In this document: piece by piece, positions 21,475 through 32,119 of the stretch
How the letters are laid out: every line of letters starts with the position of its first letter
Position numbering within the stretch: the stretch's first letter is position 1
From: Sthenelais limicola
Lineage: Eukaryota > Annelida > Polychaeta > Phyllodocida > Sigalionidae
Direction: 5' to 3'
Assembly (NCBI GenBank): GCA_942159475.1
Contig: OW804096.1
Span: 104,630,194 to 104,694,193 of the forward strand
Length of the DNA stretch: 64,000 nucleotides
Made by a program: the position numbers and the translations under genes
The notes under the pieces: generated by a model
Databases searched by the model: none
What the model was told of the DNA's origin: nothing
Seen by the model: only the letters and a program-made list of their open reading frames with translations

Positions 21475-22772
21475 GTGGCGGACAATTTTTTAACTTTTAA
21501 CTCTGAGTTTGCCTTCGACTCTATTGATCGCCAGTACCCGTCATTGTCAAATCCCAGAGGTATGTTAAAGTTCATATCATCATTCACAACGGCCGAGACC
21601 TCACTCCCTCCCACAATGTATAAGGCTGTCCGTAAGGACAAGAGGGAACTTCTTCTCCCGGAGTACGTGTGCGGCTTTGCCCGAATGTTAGTTAATGCAA
21701 CTGATGTCTCGTCAACCCCGTATTACATGGCTTGCCACCTCGAGCAACTAGCAGAGGATGCTTCTACCCGCCCGTGGGAAGGCGTGAGAGCTTGGTCCCA
21801 AGCTTGTTTAGCTCTGATTAACGATGGCCTGGCTACATGGGCGAACAACTCCCTTTTTCGCTCAGAGAGGGCGAGATTAACTCATTAAGGACGGGATGCT
21901 GCCTCAAGGCAGCATTTTCAAAATGGCGTTGGGGACGGGATGCTGCCTGCAGGCAGCATGATGTCCTCTCCATTAAGGACGGGATGCTGCCTGCAGGCAG
22001 CATATTTTTATATAAATTGAAGGGGGCATAACTTAATAAAAAATAAACGGATTTTGATGAAATTTAAAATATATGTATACAAACACACTAGAAATATCTT
22101 TATAGGTATGTTGTCATGGAGACAATAATGATGACGTCATAACTAACATACGTAAATGCTGGAAAGTGAATTTGGAGCAAGATTGCTGCCATATTGCACC
22201 CAATTGTGACCCATTATTCTAATTATTGAAGACCAAATTCTAGAAATTATGAAAAAATATGATCAATAACTGTTTACACCTATTAAACGATGTACATATG
22301 ACACATATTATTTGAAGAAAATATTCTTAAAGTGTTTTTATACCCTAAACCTCATGTTAAACACCCGTCCTGAAGCCCAAAAAGGGGGAAAAGGGCCCCC
22401 GTCCACCAGGCAAAATATGTGTAAACTGCCCCCGTCCTCAATGAGTTAAGTTGGATGCAACCGTTTGTGTCTTCAAAATCTTCATCTTCTACAATGGGAA
22501 TTGCATCGTCATTCGTAGCTAATCTATCTACACCTTGTCCATCATTCAATAATGACTCATGCGAGTCCTCCGAGACCCACACTAATGGCAACGTCAAGCT
22601 CCTCCACGTGTGTGGCTTCTGCTTTTTTCTCACAAAAGGCAGGGAGTTCCCCCACGCTGCAAAAATGTGCAACAATAAAAAGAATATGCCAGATCGCAAT
22701 AAGGATTGGCGGAAGGGCCAGAAGCCCTCTTCTACATCAAATTCATCCTCAACTTCTTCAAAAAACTCTTAG
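21475..22772 (+). pseudogene. DIRS gag-like ORF split by a MITE
   Basis: Open from about 21475 (first ATG 21562) to the MITE at 21881, then again from 22446 to the stop at 22770. The TTAA-flanked insert plus its duplicated TTAA is 569 bp. With that removed the two halves are in one frame, so the insertion is a clean later event. The first half has SLPPTMYKAVRKDKRELLLPEYV-type gag-like sequence. The second half has C-x2-C and H-x4-C spacing (CGFC, HAAKMC) resembling a degenerate knuckle, then a Ser-rich end overlapping the next ORF. Confidence 0.75.
21881..22445. mobile_element. 565-bp piggyBac-type MITE with TTAA target
   Basis: TTAA at 21877-21880 and 22446-22449. Terminal inverted repeats CTCATTAAGGACGGG / CCCGTCCTCAATGAG. 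The left side carries three copies of GGACGGGATGCTGCCT, each containing the palindrome GCTGCCTGCAGGCAGC or a variant (about 21895, 21940, 21982). No coding capacity. Confidence 0.88.
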
Positions 22773-25097
22773 GCGCGTCTGGGTGTCAGGATGGCGTGAA
22801 TCAAAACGTGAGTACAGTCAATTATATTCAATCTTCGAGTGTGTCTGCAGACAACACAGATTCTGTTCTTACCCGCCTACCTTTCGACATCTCCCCAGAC
22901 GTCTCTATCAGTGTGAAAAGTGTTAGTGAAAATGTAAACAAACATGGCGGCGCCCATGCTCCCATCGAGACTGCAGTGTTACGAAACGCAGCTCTCCCTG
23001 TTCCCCGATTTGCTGCCAGGCAGCCAGCTATTATCACCAAGGATTCTGTAGTTTGTCCTTCTCAGGACACATGTGTTACCCTAGCCGGTGATGACTTGTT
23101 ATCTTCTAGTTCTCACTTTAAACTTCATGTTCCACAGTTATCGCCCACTCGTTCTGGCTCATATGACATGCCTTGTGTTACGGAGTTAGCTTCGCGGCTT
23201 GATCATACAGTCTATTTAGGCTTTCCTGTTGACTTTCATTATCAATCAGCACATGAACATGAGGATAACCAAACCTATCACTCAGCAGTTCTCCAAAAAT
23301 CTGACACCTGGCCTTGTGTTACGGAGTCCACAACTCCGCGGCCTGTGCATGATGAGTGTTCCTCCCTTCAACGTGCCAGTGAAACTCCTTCTGTGTGTGC
23401 ATTATCGACGTTAGCCAATTCTGATATCAACGAGCATAGTGTAGAATGTGACTTCATTGACTCCGGTCCTTCGCCAGACTTTCTGATTGACAACACCAGA
23501 AAGGGTTGGCCCTTCCCAGCGCGTATAATGCACTCTTCTCTAGCAGACATTTATGCCGCTGTGGCTCTAACCGGAATCTCTAATGCAAAGTCAGCCAGAA
23601 TACCTTTGACCTCGAATCTCAATATCAGTGCTTGGAAAAAATATTCCACGGGATCTCACCTTGATGTCATGATACTCGACGGTTTACAGTTTGGATTTCC
23701 TCTACAATATAGAGGTGGCCCCCTCCTATCTCAATCCCTCCCCCCCAACCACCATTCTGCCTTAGCCTTCCCTTCCCACGTGCTGGAATATATTCACACT
23801 GAGGTCGCTTTTCAAGCCCTAAGCGGCCCCTATGAAACCCCCCCTTTTGTGCCTTGGATGCATGTAAGCCCCCTCATGACCAGGCCAAAGCAGGACCCAA
23901 AAAAACGTAGACTTATAATATAATATACTTATTAAAATTGTAGACTTATCTTTCCCCGATGGCGGGGTGAACAAATTCATCCCAAGAAACTCATACGATG
24001 ACCTCCCTGTCCATCATCAACTTCCAACTGTCTCAGATGCTCTTCGTGTTATCAACACCTTCTCCAAGTCTTGTGCATTAGCCGTCATCGACCTTAAAAG
24101 GGCCTACCGTCAGTTCAGTGTATGCCCCCTTGACTGGCCCCTGTTGGGTATTCGTCATACTGGACTCTTCTACTTTGATCGGGCCTTGCCCTTCGGGGCA
24201 CGAATGTCTTCATATGTAATGCAGTCCATCGCATCATTCATAGTTCGTGCTCTTAAACAGTCAGGCGTTGAAGCTCTCATGTATCTGGACGATTTACTTC
24301 TTATAGGCCCCGACACTGCATCAGTCGAGAGTCAGCTTGGCATTGTCTGCTCCCTAATAGAGGAGCTTGGCCTTCAACTTGCACAGGATAAGCTTCAACC
24401 CCAGTCACAGTGTGTTACCTGGCTTGGTATAGACTTTGATGTCCCTAACAACTCCCTTACAATTCCTCTAGCTAAACTTCACGACACCCAGTCGTGTTTG
24501 GCCAAAGTGTCTGCGACATCTATCATATCAACTAAGCAACTGCAGCAAGTGTTAGGAAGGATAAACCATCTATCTAAGGCAGTCCCTCCTGCACGGCTCT
24601 TCATGAATCGACTGCTATCAGCGTTGAGGGGCGCGGCAGGAGGTGATGTCAGAGTCTCGTCCTCAATGAAGGCCGACCTTCGATGGTTCTTGAAGTTTCT
24701 ACCCAGGTTTAATGGTAAGGCCATTATGCCCTCGTTCCAGGTCTCGAAGACTATATGGGTAGATGCATGCCTTGACGGATCCGGAGGTACAGATGATCGT
24801 AACTGGTACGCCCATAAGTTCTCCAAGGAGCATGCTTCTGAGTCCATAAACCATCTAGAGGCTTACAATTGCCTTGCAGGAGCTCGTCTTCTTACATCTG
24901 CCTCAGACGCTGGTTACATAATTAGAGTCTGCTGCGACAACCTAGCTGCAGTCCAGGCCCTCTCTGGAGGCAGGGCCCGGGACCCTTCCCTCGCAGCCTG
25001 CGCTCGAGCCTTTTGGTTCCTCTCAGCCTCCTCTTCTGTTGAATTCCAATTCGTCCACGTTCCGGGCGTGTTCATGGATTTGCCTGACGCCCTCTAA
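22706..25097 (+). pseudogene. DIRS reverse transcriptase-RNase H
   Basis: A long poorly conserved N-terminal region (22706 to about 23480) leads into RT sequence (WKKYSTGSHLDVMILDGLQFG, PPFVPWMHVSPLMTRPK, KKRRLI). At about 23915 a 19-bp AT-rich insertion shifts the frame. RT continues from 23943 with DLSFPDGGVNKFIP, AVIDLKRAYRQF, and catalytic MYLDDLLLIG (YLDD at residues 106-109 of the second frame). RNase H follows with IWVDACLDGSGG, a central LEAYNCL and CDNLAAVQAL, ending in PDAL where TAA replaces the usual serine codon. It copies the element RNA into cDNA in DIRS replication. Confidence 0.92.
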
Positions 25098-25207
25098 AGG
25101 GCCTTTATGTCAGACGCTGCGAAGTTGAAGGCAGCTTCCATTATCAAAGAAAAATCCCTTAAGCAACTACATGTATCCGAAAGTCATTTCTCTGTTTTGG
25201 CTTTCTC

Positions 25208-26135
25208 CTAGTTAACCGACAGCGCCAGTTTGAAGCCCTAGCCCAGTCTCGCCAGCGCTTGGCCTTCCGCCCTGGGACTGTGCGCAACAGGAACTCTGCT
25301 GCTACCGTGTTCTTAGCTTTCTGCAACGAGCTCAGCCTCGACTATACTTCTCTACAACCAGGTCACCTCTGTTGGTACCTTGAGTACCTTGCAAAACATT
25401 CCTCTGTGCCAAGTTCTATTAAGAACTCCCTTTCCTCCGTCAGGACCTTCCTCCGCCTCTCCGGCATTGATGTGTCCATTTTTGAGTCCCAAGTCGTCAA
25501 AAACGCTCTCCGAGCACTTGATCTTTCTCTTCGCCACGTCAGTCATCACGTACACTTCTCTACATCCTTATGCTCCACAACTTACTGTGGCATACCTGCT
25601 TATGTTTCTCGCCTTCCTTCGTCAAAGCAATCTGGCCCCGAGGACCTCAGGTCAGTTCGACCCGACGAGAAACATGACTCCTTCAGACATAAGGATAACA
25701 AAGTCAGGAATTGTCATCTCCATAAAGTGGACGAAAACTCTTCAGAAGGGACGCCTCCCTGTCTCTACCTATCTACCAGCTCTACCTGCTAGTCGCCTCT
25801 GCCCCAGAGCAGCGGTGAAACGCCTCTTCCTCCTTCATCCGGGTCGACCTCTCGACCCCCTTCTCAAGTTCGAGTCTGGAGCTCCTATGACATCATCTTA
25901 TATCGCCTCTCAGTGGGCTGCCGCCCTTAAGGCTCTTGGGCGCGACGCAACATCATTCTCGCTCCATAGCCTGAGGCGCGGTGGCGCGGTATATGCCTAC
26001 TACACCGGGAATGCCTCCATGGCTGACATCAAGGCCCATGGAACCTGGGCCTCCGACGCCGTGGAGGTATATCTAAACTCCGCTCAGCTACAGTGCTCAA
26101 GTGTCCATTCTGCTCTAAGAGAGCTAAACTCTTAG
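25208..26135 (+). pseudogene. DIRS tyrosine recombinase (frameshifted)
   Basis: Reads in one frame from 25208 (NRQRQFEALAQSRQRL; SAM-like N-terminal core with PGTVRNRNSAATVFLAFC) until about 25530, then in another to 26135. The catalytic part has FLRQSNLAPR (first Arg), HSLRRGGA (H-x2-R), a GTW trace of the second His/Trp, and VEVYLN (nucleophile Tyr). These are the R-H-R-Y residues of phage-integrase-type recombinases, which in DIRS elements integrate the circular cDNA. Before 25208, 25098-25207 also holds RT-to-recombinase linker with stops. Confidence 0.9.
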
Positions 26136-26418
26136 CTGCGCTTTGGCATCTTTATATATATTATCTCTAATATTACAGAATGTATATCTGCATTCTCTCA
26201 CTAATCTTCAAGAACCACCATGTGTTCTCTTCTACAATACAAGAACTCTGTGCAGTCCACATCATGAACTTTCCAGTTCCAAGTCAACTTACCCACAGCT
26301 ATTACCATAGACTCAAATCTCCATCAGCAAGAAAGTTGTGTGTGAAATTTGACATTGCTCCAAAGAGAATTAAAACATATTCATATATAATTTTCTTGTT
26401 GTGTTCTCTCTCTTAATG
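26136..26418 (+). repeat. DIRS right terminal region
   Basis: Recurs almost base for base at about 29362-29614 (for example TATCTCTAATATTACAGAAT and CAAGTCAACTTACCCACAGC). The second copy lacks about 40 bp near 26310 and has a few small insertions. Ends TTCTCTCTCTTAATG at 26404-26418. Confidence 0.85.
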
Positions 26419-26729
26419 AAAATAATTGTACGAGACGACAGGTCCACTCCCTATGGATGCTACCATGCAACTGGACGTTAGGAACGTCTTCAGCCGAGAG
26501 GTAACCAACACCTCACGGAGCTCTTAACGACGTTGATATGACGTCATAAGAGGTGCTCTCGTAACCTGGATATATTGTCCAGGTGAGATCAGTTGACAGA
26601 AGTTTAATCTGTCAACTGACGAGTGTTATCCCATTAATAAAGTGGCTAGCCATTAATGATTTAATGGGAAGATGCTTTATTTTTAGGACACTCCTTCCAT
26701 TGCCAAGTGGCAATGTTTGGCACAACATG

Positions 26730-26752
26730 GTTTCGCTAATGTAGCTCTTCAG
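26730..26752 (-). ncRNA. hammerhead-ribozyme-like core in the Penelope 3' region
   Basis: Minus strand reads CTGAAGA (26752-26746), a perfect 4-bp stem GCTA-CAT-TAGC (26745-26735), then GAAAC (26734-26730): the CUGANGA / stem II / GAAA core of hammerhead ribozymes, in order with nothing extra. Penelope-like elements are known to carry short hammerheads in their terminal repeats. Stem III would be minimal (AC..GU with a 3-nt loop and a GUU site) and stem I pairs weakly, so self-cleavage is uncertain. Confidence 0.55.
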
Positions 26753-27292
26753 GCATTCAGATTAAATCTCTGGGGAGAGAGATAATTAGGAGAATAAATA
26801 AATGTGAGGCAGGTGGCTCAAAGATGGCAATTCAGAGATAAACAAAAAAGGTTTTTAAGGTATTACCCTGAACTGTGTAGATATGAAAATGATGTTGCAA
26901 TAATTGATGTGAATAAATATGAGTTTTATTTATTGTACCACATAATGTAAAGCTACAAACAAATCCATATGACTGATAGGTTTCAGTTAATTATCCATGT
27001 TACATGGGTCATGAACATGGGGAGACGGTGTGGGTTAGTAGGGTTAGCCACACGTCATGGGACAAGGTATATCAGTGTACACCTTTAGGATATACTGTAG
27101 TGTAGTATAGTATAAAGTGAAAGTGTATGTCAAGTGTCATACATTAATGCGATACTGAAGTGTGTATCGACAAGGATGTGTCAAAGGAGGGGCCCTTTCT
27201 AAACACGTTAACTAAGATCATATAAGCAGCCATCGGTAAATGGTAAAATTTGGTACGAAGCTAGATGGCTGCAGTATGTCCAAGATGGTGTT

Positions 27293-29121
27293 TTAAGGTC
27301 CCTGGGCCGTCCTCCAAGTGGCAGCATCCATGATGTTGAGTCCCTGTGGAGACATGGACTTCAGTCGGTGGATCCACTTAAGTTCCAGAGCATTTCTTAG
27401 ATCGTCCGATTCTTCCTTGGCGGCGTCGCACTTCACAAATTCCAATATGAAAAGGTCAATATCCCCTTCTCCTGTGTGGTTTGGAGAATTGAAATGTCTT
27501 GACACTGAAGTGTTGTGGAGAGGCAAATCAGGGAGCTGGATTGATCTGAAATGTTGGTAAATACGGTCTTTAAACCGTTGTTTTGTTTTCCCTACATATT
27601 GTTTCTGGCAGACCCTACAGTTGATGCAATAAATGAGGTTGTTGCACCAACAGTCGGCTTTTGTGCGCGTGATGTAGGATCTGTTGGTGACTGCAGATTT
27701 TATACGGCCGGAGGTGTCTATTTTTAGACAGTAGCGGCAGTTTTTCTTCTTGCAAGTCTTCTTGACAACAGTGTTTGTCGTTGTCAGGACATCTGTATCC
27801 AACGGATTGCTCCCGTTGGTCGATACAGTGGGGAGTTTGGCTCGAATGAGTATATCCCCCAGGTTCTTGGGTCTGCGGTAGGCAACCACCAATTTTCTTT
27901 CGAATAGATGTTTGGTAGTTGTTGACCTGCCCAGAATATTCCAATTATCCCTTATGCTTTTATTGAATATATTGCATGCAGGGTGGAAAGTTGTGATGGC
28001 AATCAATGGGGATTTTTCCCCTATTGTTGCCGGATCCCTGTCCTTGGGTGTTAACAGAGATGTTCTTAGCATCAGGCTGGTTTTTCCATAGGCCTCCACT
28101 ATTTTATCTAGTGGATAGCCCCTGCGTAGGAAGTGTTGGGCCTTAGTAAGACAGTGTCTCACAAAGTCCTTGTCTAAATGACAGATGCGTCTGATGCGGA
28201 TAAATTGACTGTAGATGATACTCTCTTTGCAGCGGCGCCAATGTGCGGAGCTAAAATGCAGGTAGTTGTTGGCGTCAGTGGGTTTGCAGTAGAGGTCGGT
28301 ATACAGTTTCCCGTCATCTCCTTTTATGACTGTGGTGTCAAGGAAATTAATCGAAGTTTCAGAGATGTCAGCACTGAACTTGATGGTGGGATGTATGGAG
28401 TTGAGGTGTGTGATGAGATCCTCCAATTCTGTGCGGGGCCCATCCCACATTAGGAAAATGTCATCAATGTACCTACCATATATCACGGGCTGTTTGGCAT
28501 AAGAAAAGATGTACTTATGCTCAAACCAATCCATGTAGATATTTGCATAAGTGGGTGCGACGTGGGTGCCCATGGCCGTGCCGCCTACCTGTACGTAATG
28601 CACATCGTTGAATTTGAAATTGTTCCTCTCGAGGACCAGCTTCAAAAGTTCAAGGATGGTGGAGTTTTTTACACCCCCCATGTCGGTGGGGCGTTTTGTC
28701 TCCAGGAAAGACTTTGTCGCCTGTATACCCTCATAATTAGGGATATTCGTATACAGTGAAGTGACGTCTAAGGTCGCTATGATTGCATCCGGGTAGCGGT
28801 CCCCTATGTCATTGATTTTCGTGATGAAATCAGTGGTGTCCTTAATGTAGGACCTAATTGATGGGACATGGGGGCGCATGATGAGGTCGATGAACCCCGA
28901 GATTTTCTCGGTTGGTCCGCCATTCCCCGATACTATGGGGCGGCCCGGACAGGGTCTCTTACCCTTGTGGATTTTGGGTAGGAGATAGAACTCGGGTGTT
29001 CTTGGAGCTGGAGTGACTAACATGTCATGGATCTGCTTGTTGATCTCATTGTCTGTTAGCATGCTCTGTATTCTGTTGTTGATGAGACTGTTGAAGGAAA
29101 CAGTTGGGTCCAACAAAAAAA
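27293..29121 (-). pseudogene. Penelope reverse transcriptase with GIY-YIG endonuclease
   Basis: Uninterrupted frame of about 610 residues from the truncation point at 29121 (LLDPTVSFNSL) to the stop at 27293; the N-terminal part is missing. RT motifs: FYLLPKIHKG, RPIVSGNGGPTEKISG, IATLDVTSLYTNIP, GTAMGTHVAPTYANIYM, YGRYIDDIFLMW (catalytic YIDD) and NFLDTTV. A Cys-rich linker (CKKKNCRYC) precedes the GIY-YIG nuclease (LIYCINCRVCQKQYVGKTKQ) and a conserved HFNSPNH. The frame extends a further 24 codons upstream only because it reads through DIRS terminal sequence. Apart from truncation no lesion is seen, so this is a young insertion. Confidence 0.93.
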
Positions 29122-29136
29122 TTCTCTCTCTTAATG

Positions 29137-29614
29137 GTCCGTGAATTGCAAGAGGTTGCAATTCCGGGTCATTGAGGGAGGGGCCAACCACCAATCAAAA
29201 CTCTCAGGAGTAGGCTATTCACTCCTTGCCCTAGGACTGACGTCATCACATCCGGGCACTCATAGGTGACATTTCTTCGGTGGCGGACAATTTTTTATCC
29301 CCACCCACCTCCCTTTCACACAATATTAATTAATTCAATTAATTCTAAAGCCTATAGGGCTCTTTATATATATTATCTCTAATATTACAGAATGTATATC
29401 TGCATTCTCTCACTAATCTTCAAGAACCACCATGTGTTCTCTTCTACTTTACATATATCTCTATAATACAAGAACTCTGTGCAGTCCACATCATGAACTT
29501 TCCAGTTCCAAGTCAACTTACCCACAGCTATTACCATAGACTCAAATCTCCAAAACATATTCATAGGCCTATATAATTTTCTTGTTGTGTTCTCTCTCTT
29601 AATGAAACAATCTT
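29137..29614 (+). mobile_element. internally deleted second DIRS copy
   Basis: 29137-29297 matches the left terminal region (21337-21494) with a 5-bp insertion. After 65 bp of AT-rich sequence, 29362-29614 matches the right terminal region. All coding sequence is missing. Same orientation as the full copy and directly adjacent to it apart from the Penelope insertion. Confidence 0.85.
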
Positions 29615-29917
29615 AATGTTGAAATAGAGCTTTTTTATTTGCTGAGAAGTTGCCCATCAAAATGAGCTTTCTTTTACACAAACCCTCTCTTGATGTTATT
29701 ATTTTAATGTTCTTAAGCAACAAGTCTCCCCATTTTGTGACAACCAGCCCCGGTCTCCCCTACTTTACTACTAAAATTAATTATCACACTAAGAATTTAT
29801 TCTTGTATTCAACTAGCATAGACTTTGAGTTGAGCAACCATGGTCCGAGTTTACCTCGGTCCGAGCTCTGCCCGGTCCGACTCCACTAACCCCTTGGTCT
29901 GAGTCCACTAACCCCCT
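29615..29917. other. non-coding stretch with GGTCCGA-type minisatellite
   Basis: 29845-29917 has GGTCCGAG / CCACTAACCCC words repeated. The same type of sequence resumes after the Transib-like insertion (31633-31690), so that element landed inside a minisatellite. Confidence 0.5.
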
Positions 29918-31632
29918 CACTGTGACCACACTGAATGCCCGTGCCGCGCTGCACGTACATCAAAGCAAATAGGCGAATCAATGCTGCCGAAACATTTCCT
30001 AAGATATCTCTTGTTTCTACATCACCTTTTACAGTCCACGATCCCAGAAACCTTTAGTAACCATATATGGTCTTTAGTACAGTATAATATAGTCACAGTT
30101 CTGTCTCAATTTTGAGAAAACTCCTAAATAAATTTGTAGTGGGATGTCCGTGCAGGTTTTAGAGGGTGTCCGTGCTACAATCCTCTCTGAAAAAAAAGAT
30201 GTCCGTGCTGCTGCCAACTTTTCCATCTATATCTATATTTAGATAGTAATTATTGATTCGAAATCAGGGTGTTTCTTTGTGGAAATCATTCTATTTTGAG
30301 TATATATTACATAGTTGTGATTGACTTTACTGTTATATCTTATGGCTACATAAGGCCCCATACCTATGCTACGATACTCTACACTACATCTCCTTATCAA
30401 TTTGTGTTACACTACGTATAACATTACCATATCAATGACGAATAATTATTGGCTTTGGAGATATTGTTTTTATTGCCATTGTTTGCCCTAAAAACATGGA
30501 TTAAATCACAGGGTGCTTATTGAGCAATGTGTACTATTAACGACTTAAAATTCTGATCATATGAACACAGTCAGGTTCAAAAGGCAGTTTTGGACACCTA
30601 AGTTTTAGGGGTCATTAACATTTTTAGCCTTAGTCTTAGCCTTGTGGTTAAGCGTATTGCTGGATGTGGAATCGAGGAATGTGGCTGTCTGGACCTGACT
30701 GAACAATATATGTGGAAAATATTTGAAAAAATGGCCGGAAAACCTTACCCTGATTAAGGCAGCCCTCCCCTGAGGAACCCTCCCCCCTCCCCCCCCCCCC
30801 CCCCTCGACCACAATATTTTTTATTTCAAATAGCGTATCATAGTAACAGACGTTTTGTTTTTGTGATAGCAATTTAAATGCCTTGAATTACAAAAAAATA
30901 ATACCATCTCAAAATCCATATTTTTGCGATTTGTGACTGATTTTCTGTGATACATCACATTCGGAAAAGAAATATTCAAAAAAATAATGTTTGAATCATT
31001 CAATGATCCATACTTATTTTATATCCAATTTTAGTAAATATTGTCTAATTTCATGTTTAATGATATCATGCTTTAAGGGCCCCCAGATGACGAAATCATG
31101 GATTATTCAATTCAATTAAAAAATTCTTTATTGCTGATGGTAAATTACAATTGGTAGATCATCTCACTTATCCTTAGCATTGAAAAATCGAATATTATTA
31201 TAGGCCTACCATTTATGTATATTATATAAAAGAAGCGGGCAACAGGGGCCATTTTAGGGGGTCTAGGGGGTGGAGCAGTACCCACTGGTACCACCACTGA
31301 ATGTGTATCTTTCCAAACCTGTTTGAAAAGCAGTATGCTGCACGTACATCGGCCAAAACCTGCACGGACATCTACACACGTTGCATTCAAATGCAGCACG
31401 GACATCTGTGAGTTTTCTTTAGGCAGGTATAGTGACGAAATTACTTAGATTTGCAGTCTATATCATTGACTAAGGCTTTATCTAAGTCATTCAATACATG
31501 TCCTAGAACTTAGAAAGATTGTTATGTTCAAAACTCCGAGAAACAAATGAAAATGATTATCAATAGAACATAGCATTGGCCGTTATTTGATGTACGTGCA
31601 GCGCGGCACGGGCATTCAGTGTGGTCACAGTG
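29918..31632. mobile_element. Transib/ProtoRAG-type non-autonomous DNA transposon
   Basis: Perfect 47-bp terminal inverted repeats starting CACTGTGACCACACTGAATG (29918) with the complement ending CACAGTG at 31632. Flanked by an exact 5-bp duplication CCCCT (29913-29917, 31633-31637). A CAC(T/A)GTG-type heptamer with a GC-rich 5-bp target duplication is the Transib/RAG-family signature. Subterminal GATGTCCGTGC words (about 30145, 30202; reversed near 31363 and 31395) may be transposase-binding repeats. 1,715 bp, no transposase. Interior has a C18 run (30789-30806). Confidence 0.85.
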
Positions 31633-31637
31633 CCCCT

Positions 31638-32119
31638 GGTCTGACCCTGGTCGAGTATACGGCGGTCCGAGGATACTGGCCCGACCTCTCTAGGAAGCGA
31701 ATGACCTCTCTAGGAAGCGAATAGAATCCCACCAGAAATCATTTCTAGACTTATCTAGACTAATTTGCAAACGTTATTCCCAGGTAGAAAGCCCGGGACT
31801 CAGGCGTCCGATGCCGGGACTCAGGCGTCCGATCCCGCGGGGATCACGCGTCCGATGCTCGGACTCAGGCGTCCGAGGCTCGAGATCACGCGTCCGACTC
31901 GGGGATCACGGGTCCCGGGGATCACGCGTCCCGGGGATCAGGAGTCCAACTTTCAATTGAAGCAAAACCATGATGCCCAATACTATTATGTGTCTACTTC
32001 AATGCATGAAATGATTAAATAAGAAAAGTTTTTTTGTCACTATTTAACTAATCTTAAAACCATTTTTAAAATCATTTTTTTATGCGAAACTTAATGCACA
32101 AGCCTAAACTGAAGACAAC
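31638..32119 (+). promoter_or_regulatory. Mphosph10 upstream region with CpG-rich minisatellite
   Basis: 31790-31945 holds eight imperfect units of 16-21 bp built on GG(A/G)(C/T)TCA(G/C)GCGTCCGA or GGGGATCACGCGTCC. Base composition and position 180-330 bp before the start codon suggest promoter overlap, but no TATA box or initiator was identified and no transcript evidence exists here. Confidence 0.4.

Larger units (their letters stand above)
21337..26418 (+). mobile_element. DIRS-type (tyrosine recombinase) retrotransposon
   Basis: Gag-like ORF, RT/RNase H and tyrosine recombinase in order on the plus strand. No DDE integrase and no LTR. The left end starts GTCCGTGAATTGC and the right end finishes TTCTCTCTCTTAATG. 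Both ends recur in a shortened copy at 29137-29614, which defines them. Interrupted by a TTAA-flanked MITE in gag, a 19-bp insertion in RT and at least three point or frame lesions. No methyltransferase domain was recognised. Confidence 0.9.
26419..29121 (-). mobile_element. Penelope-like element, 5'-truncated, inserted at a DIRS-DIRS junction
   Basis: Flanked on both sides by the 15-mer TTCTCTCTCTTAATG (26404-26418, 29122-29136). The left copy is the end of one DIRS element and the right copy abuts the start of another, so the 15-mer looks like the insertion's target-site duplication. On the minus strand: RT plus GIY-YIG endonuclease ORF, then an 870-bp 3' region with strong hairpins and a hammerhead-like motif. 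Confidence 0.85.

Noticed and set aside
26471..26492. A second hammerhead-like motif (CTGAAGA then hairpin CGTT-CCT-AACG, minus strand)
   Set aside because: The required GAAA after stem II is absent (TCCAG instead). Kept only as a hairpin in the Penelope 3' region.
31765..32022. 85-residue open frame before Mphosph10
   Set aside because: Translation of the CpG-rich minisatellite. The real start, with an in-phase donor, is at 32120.
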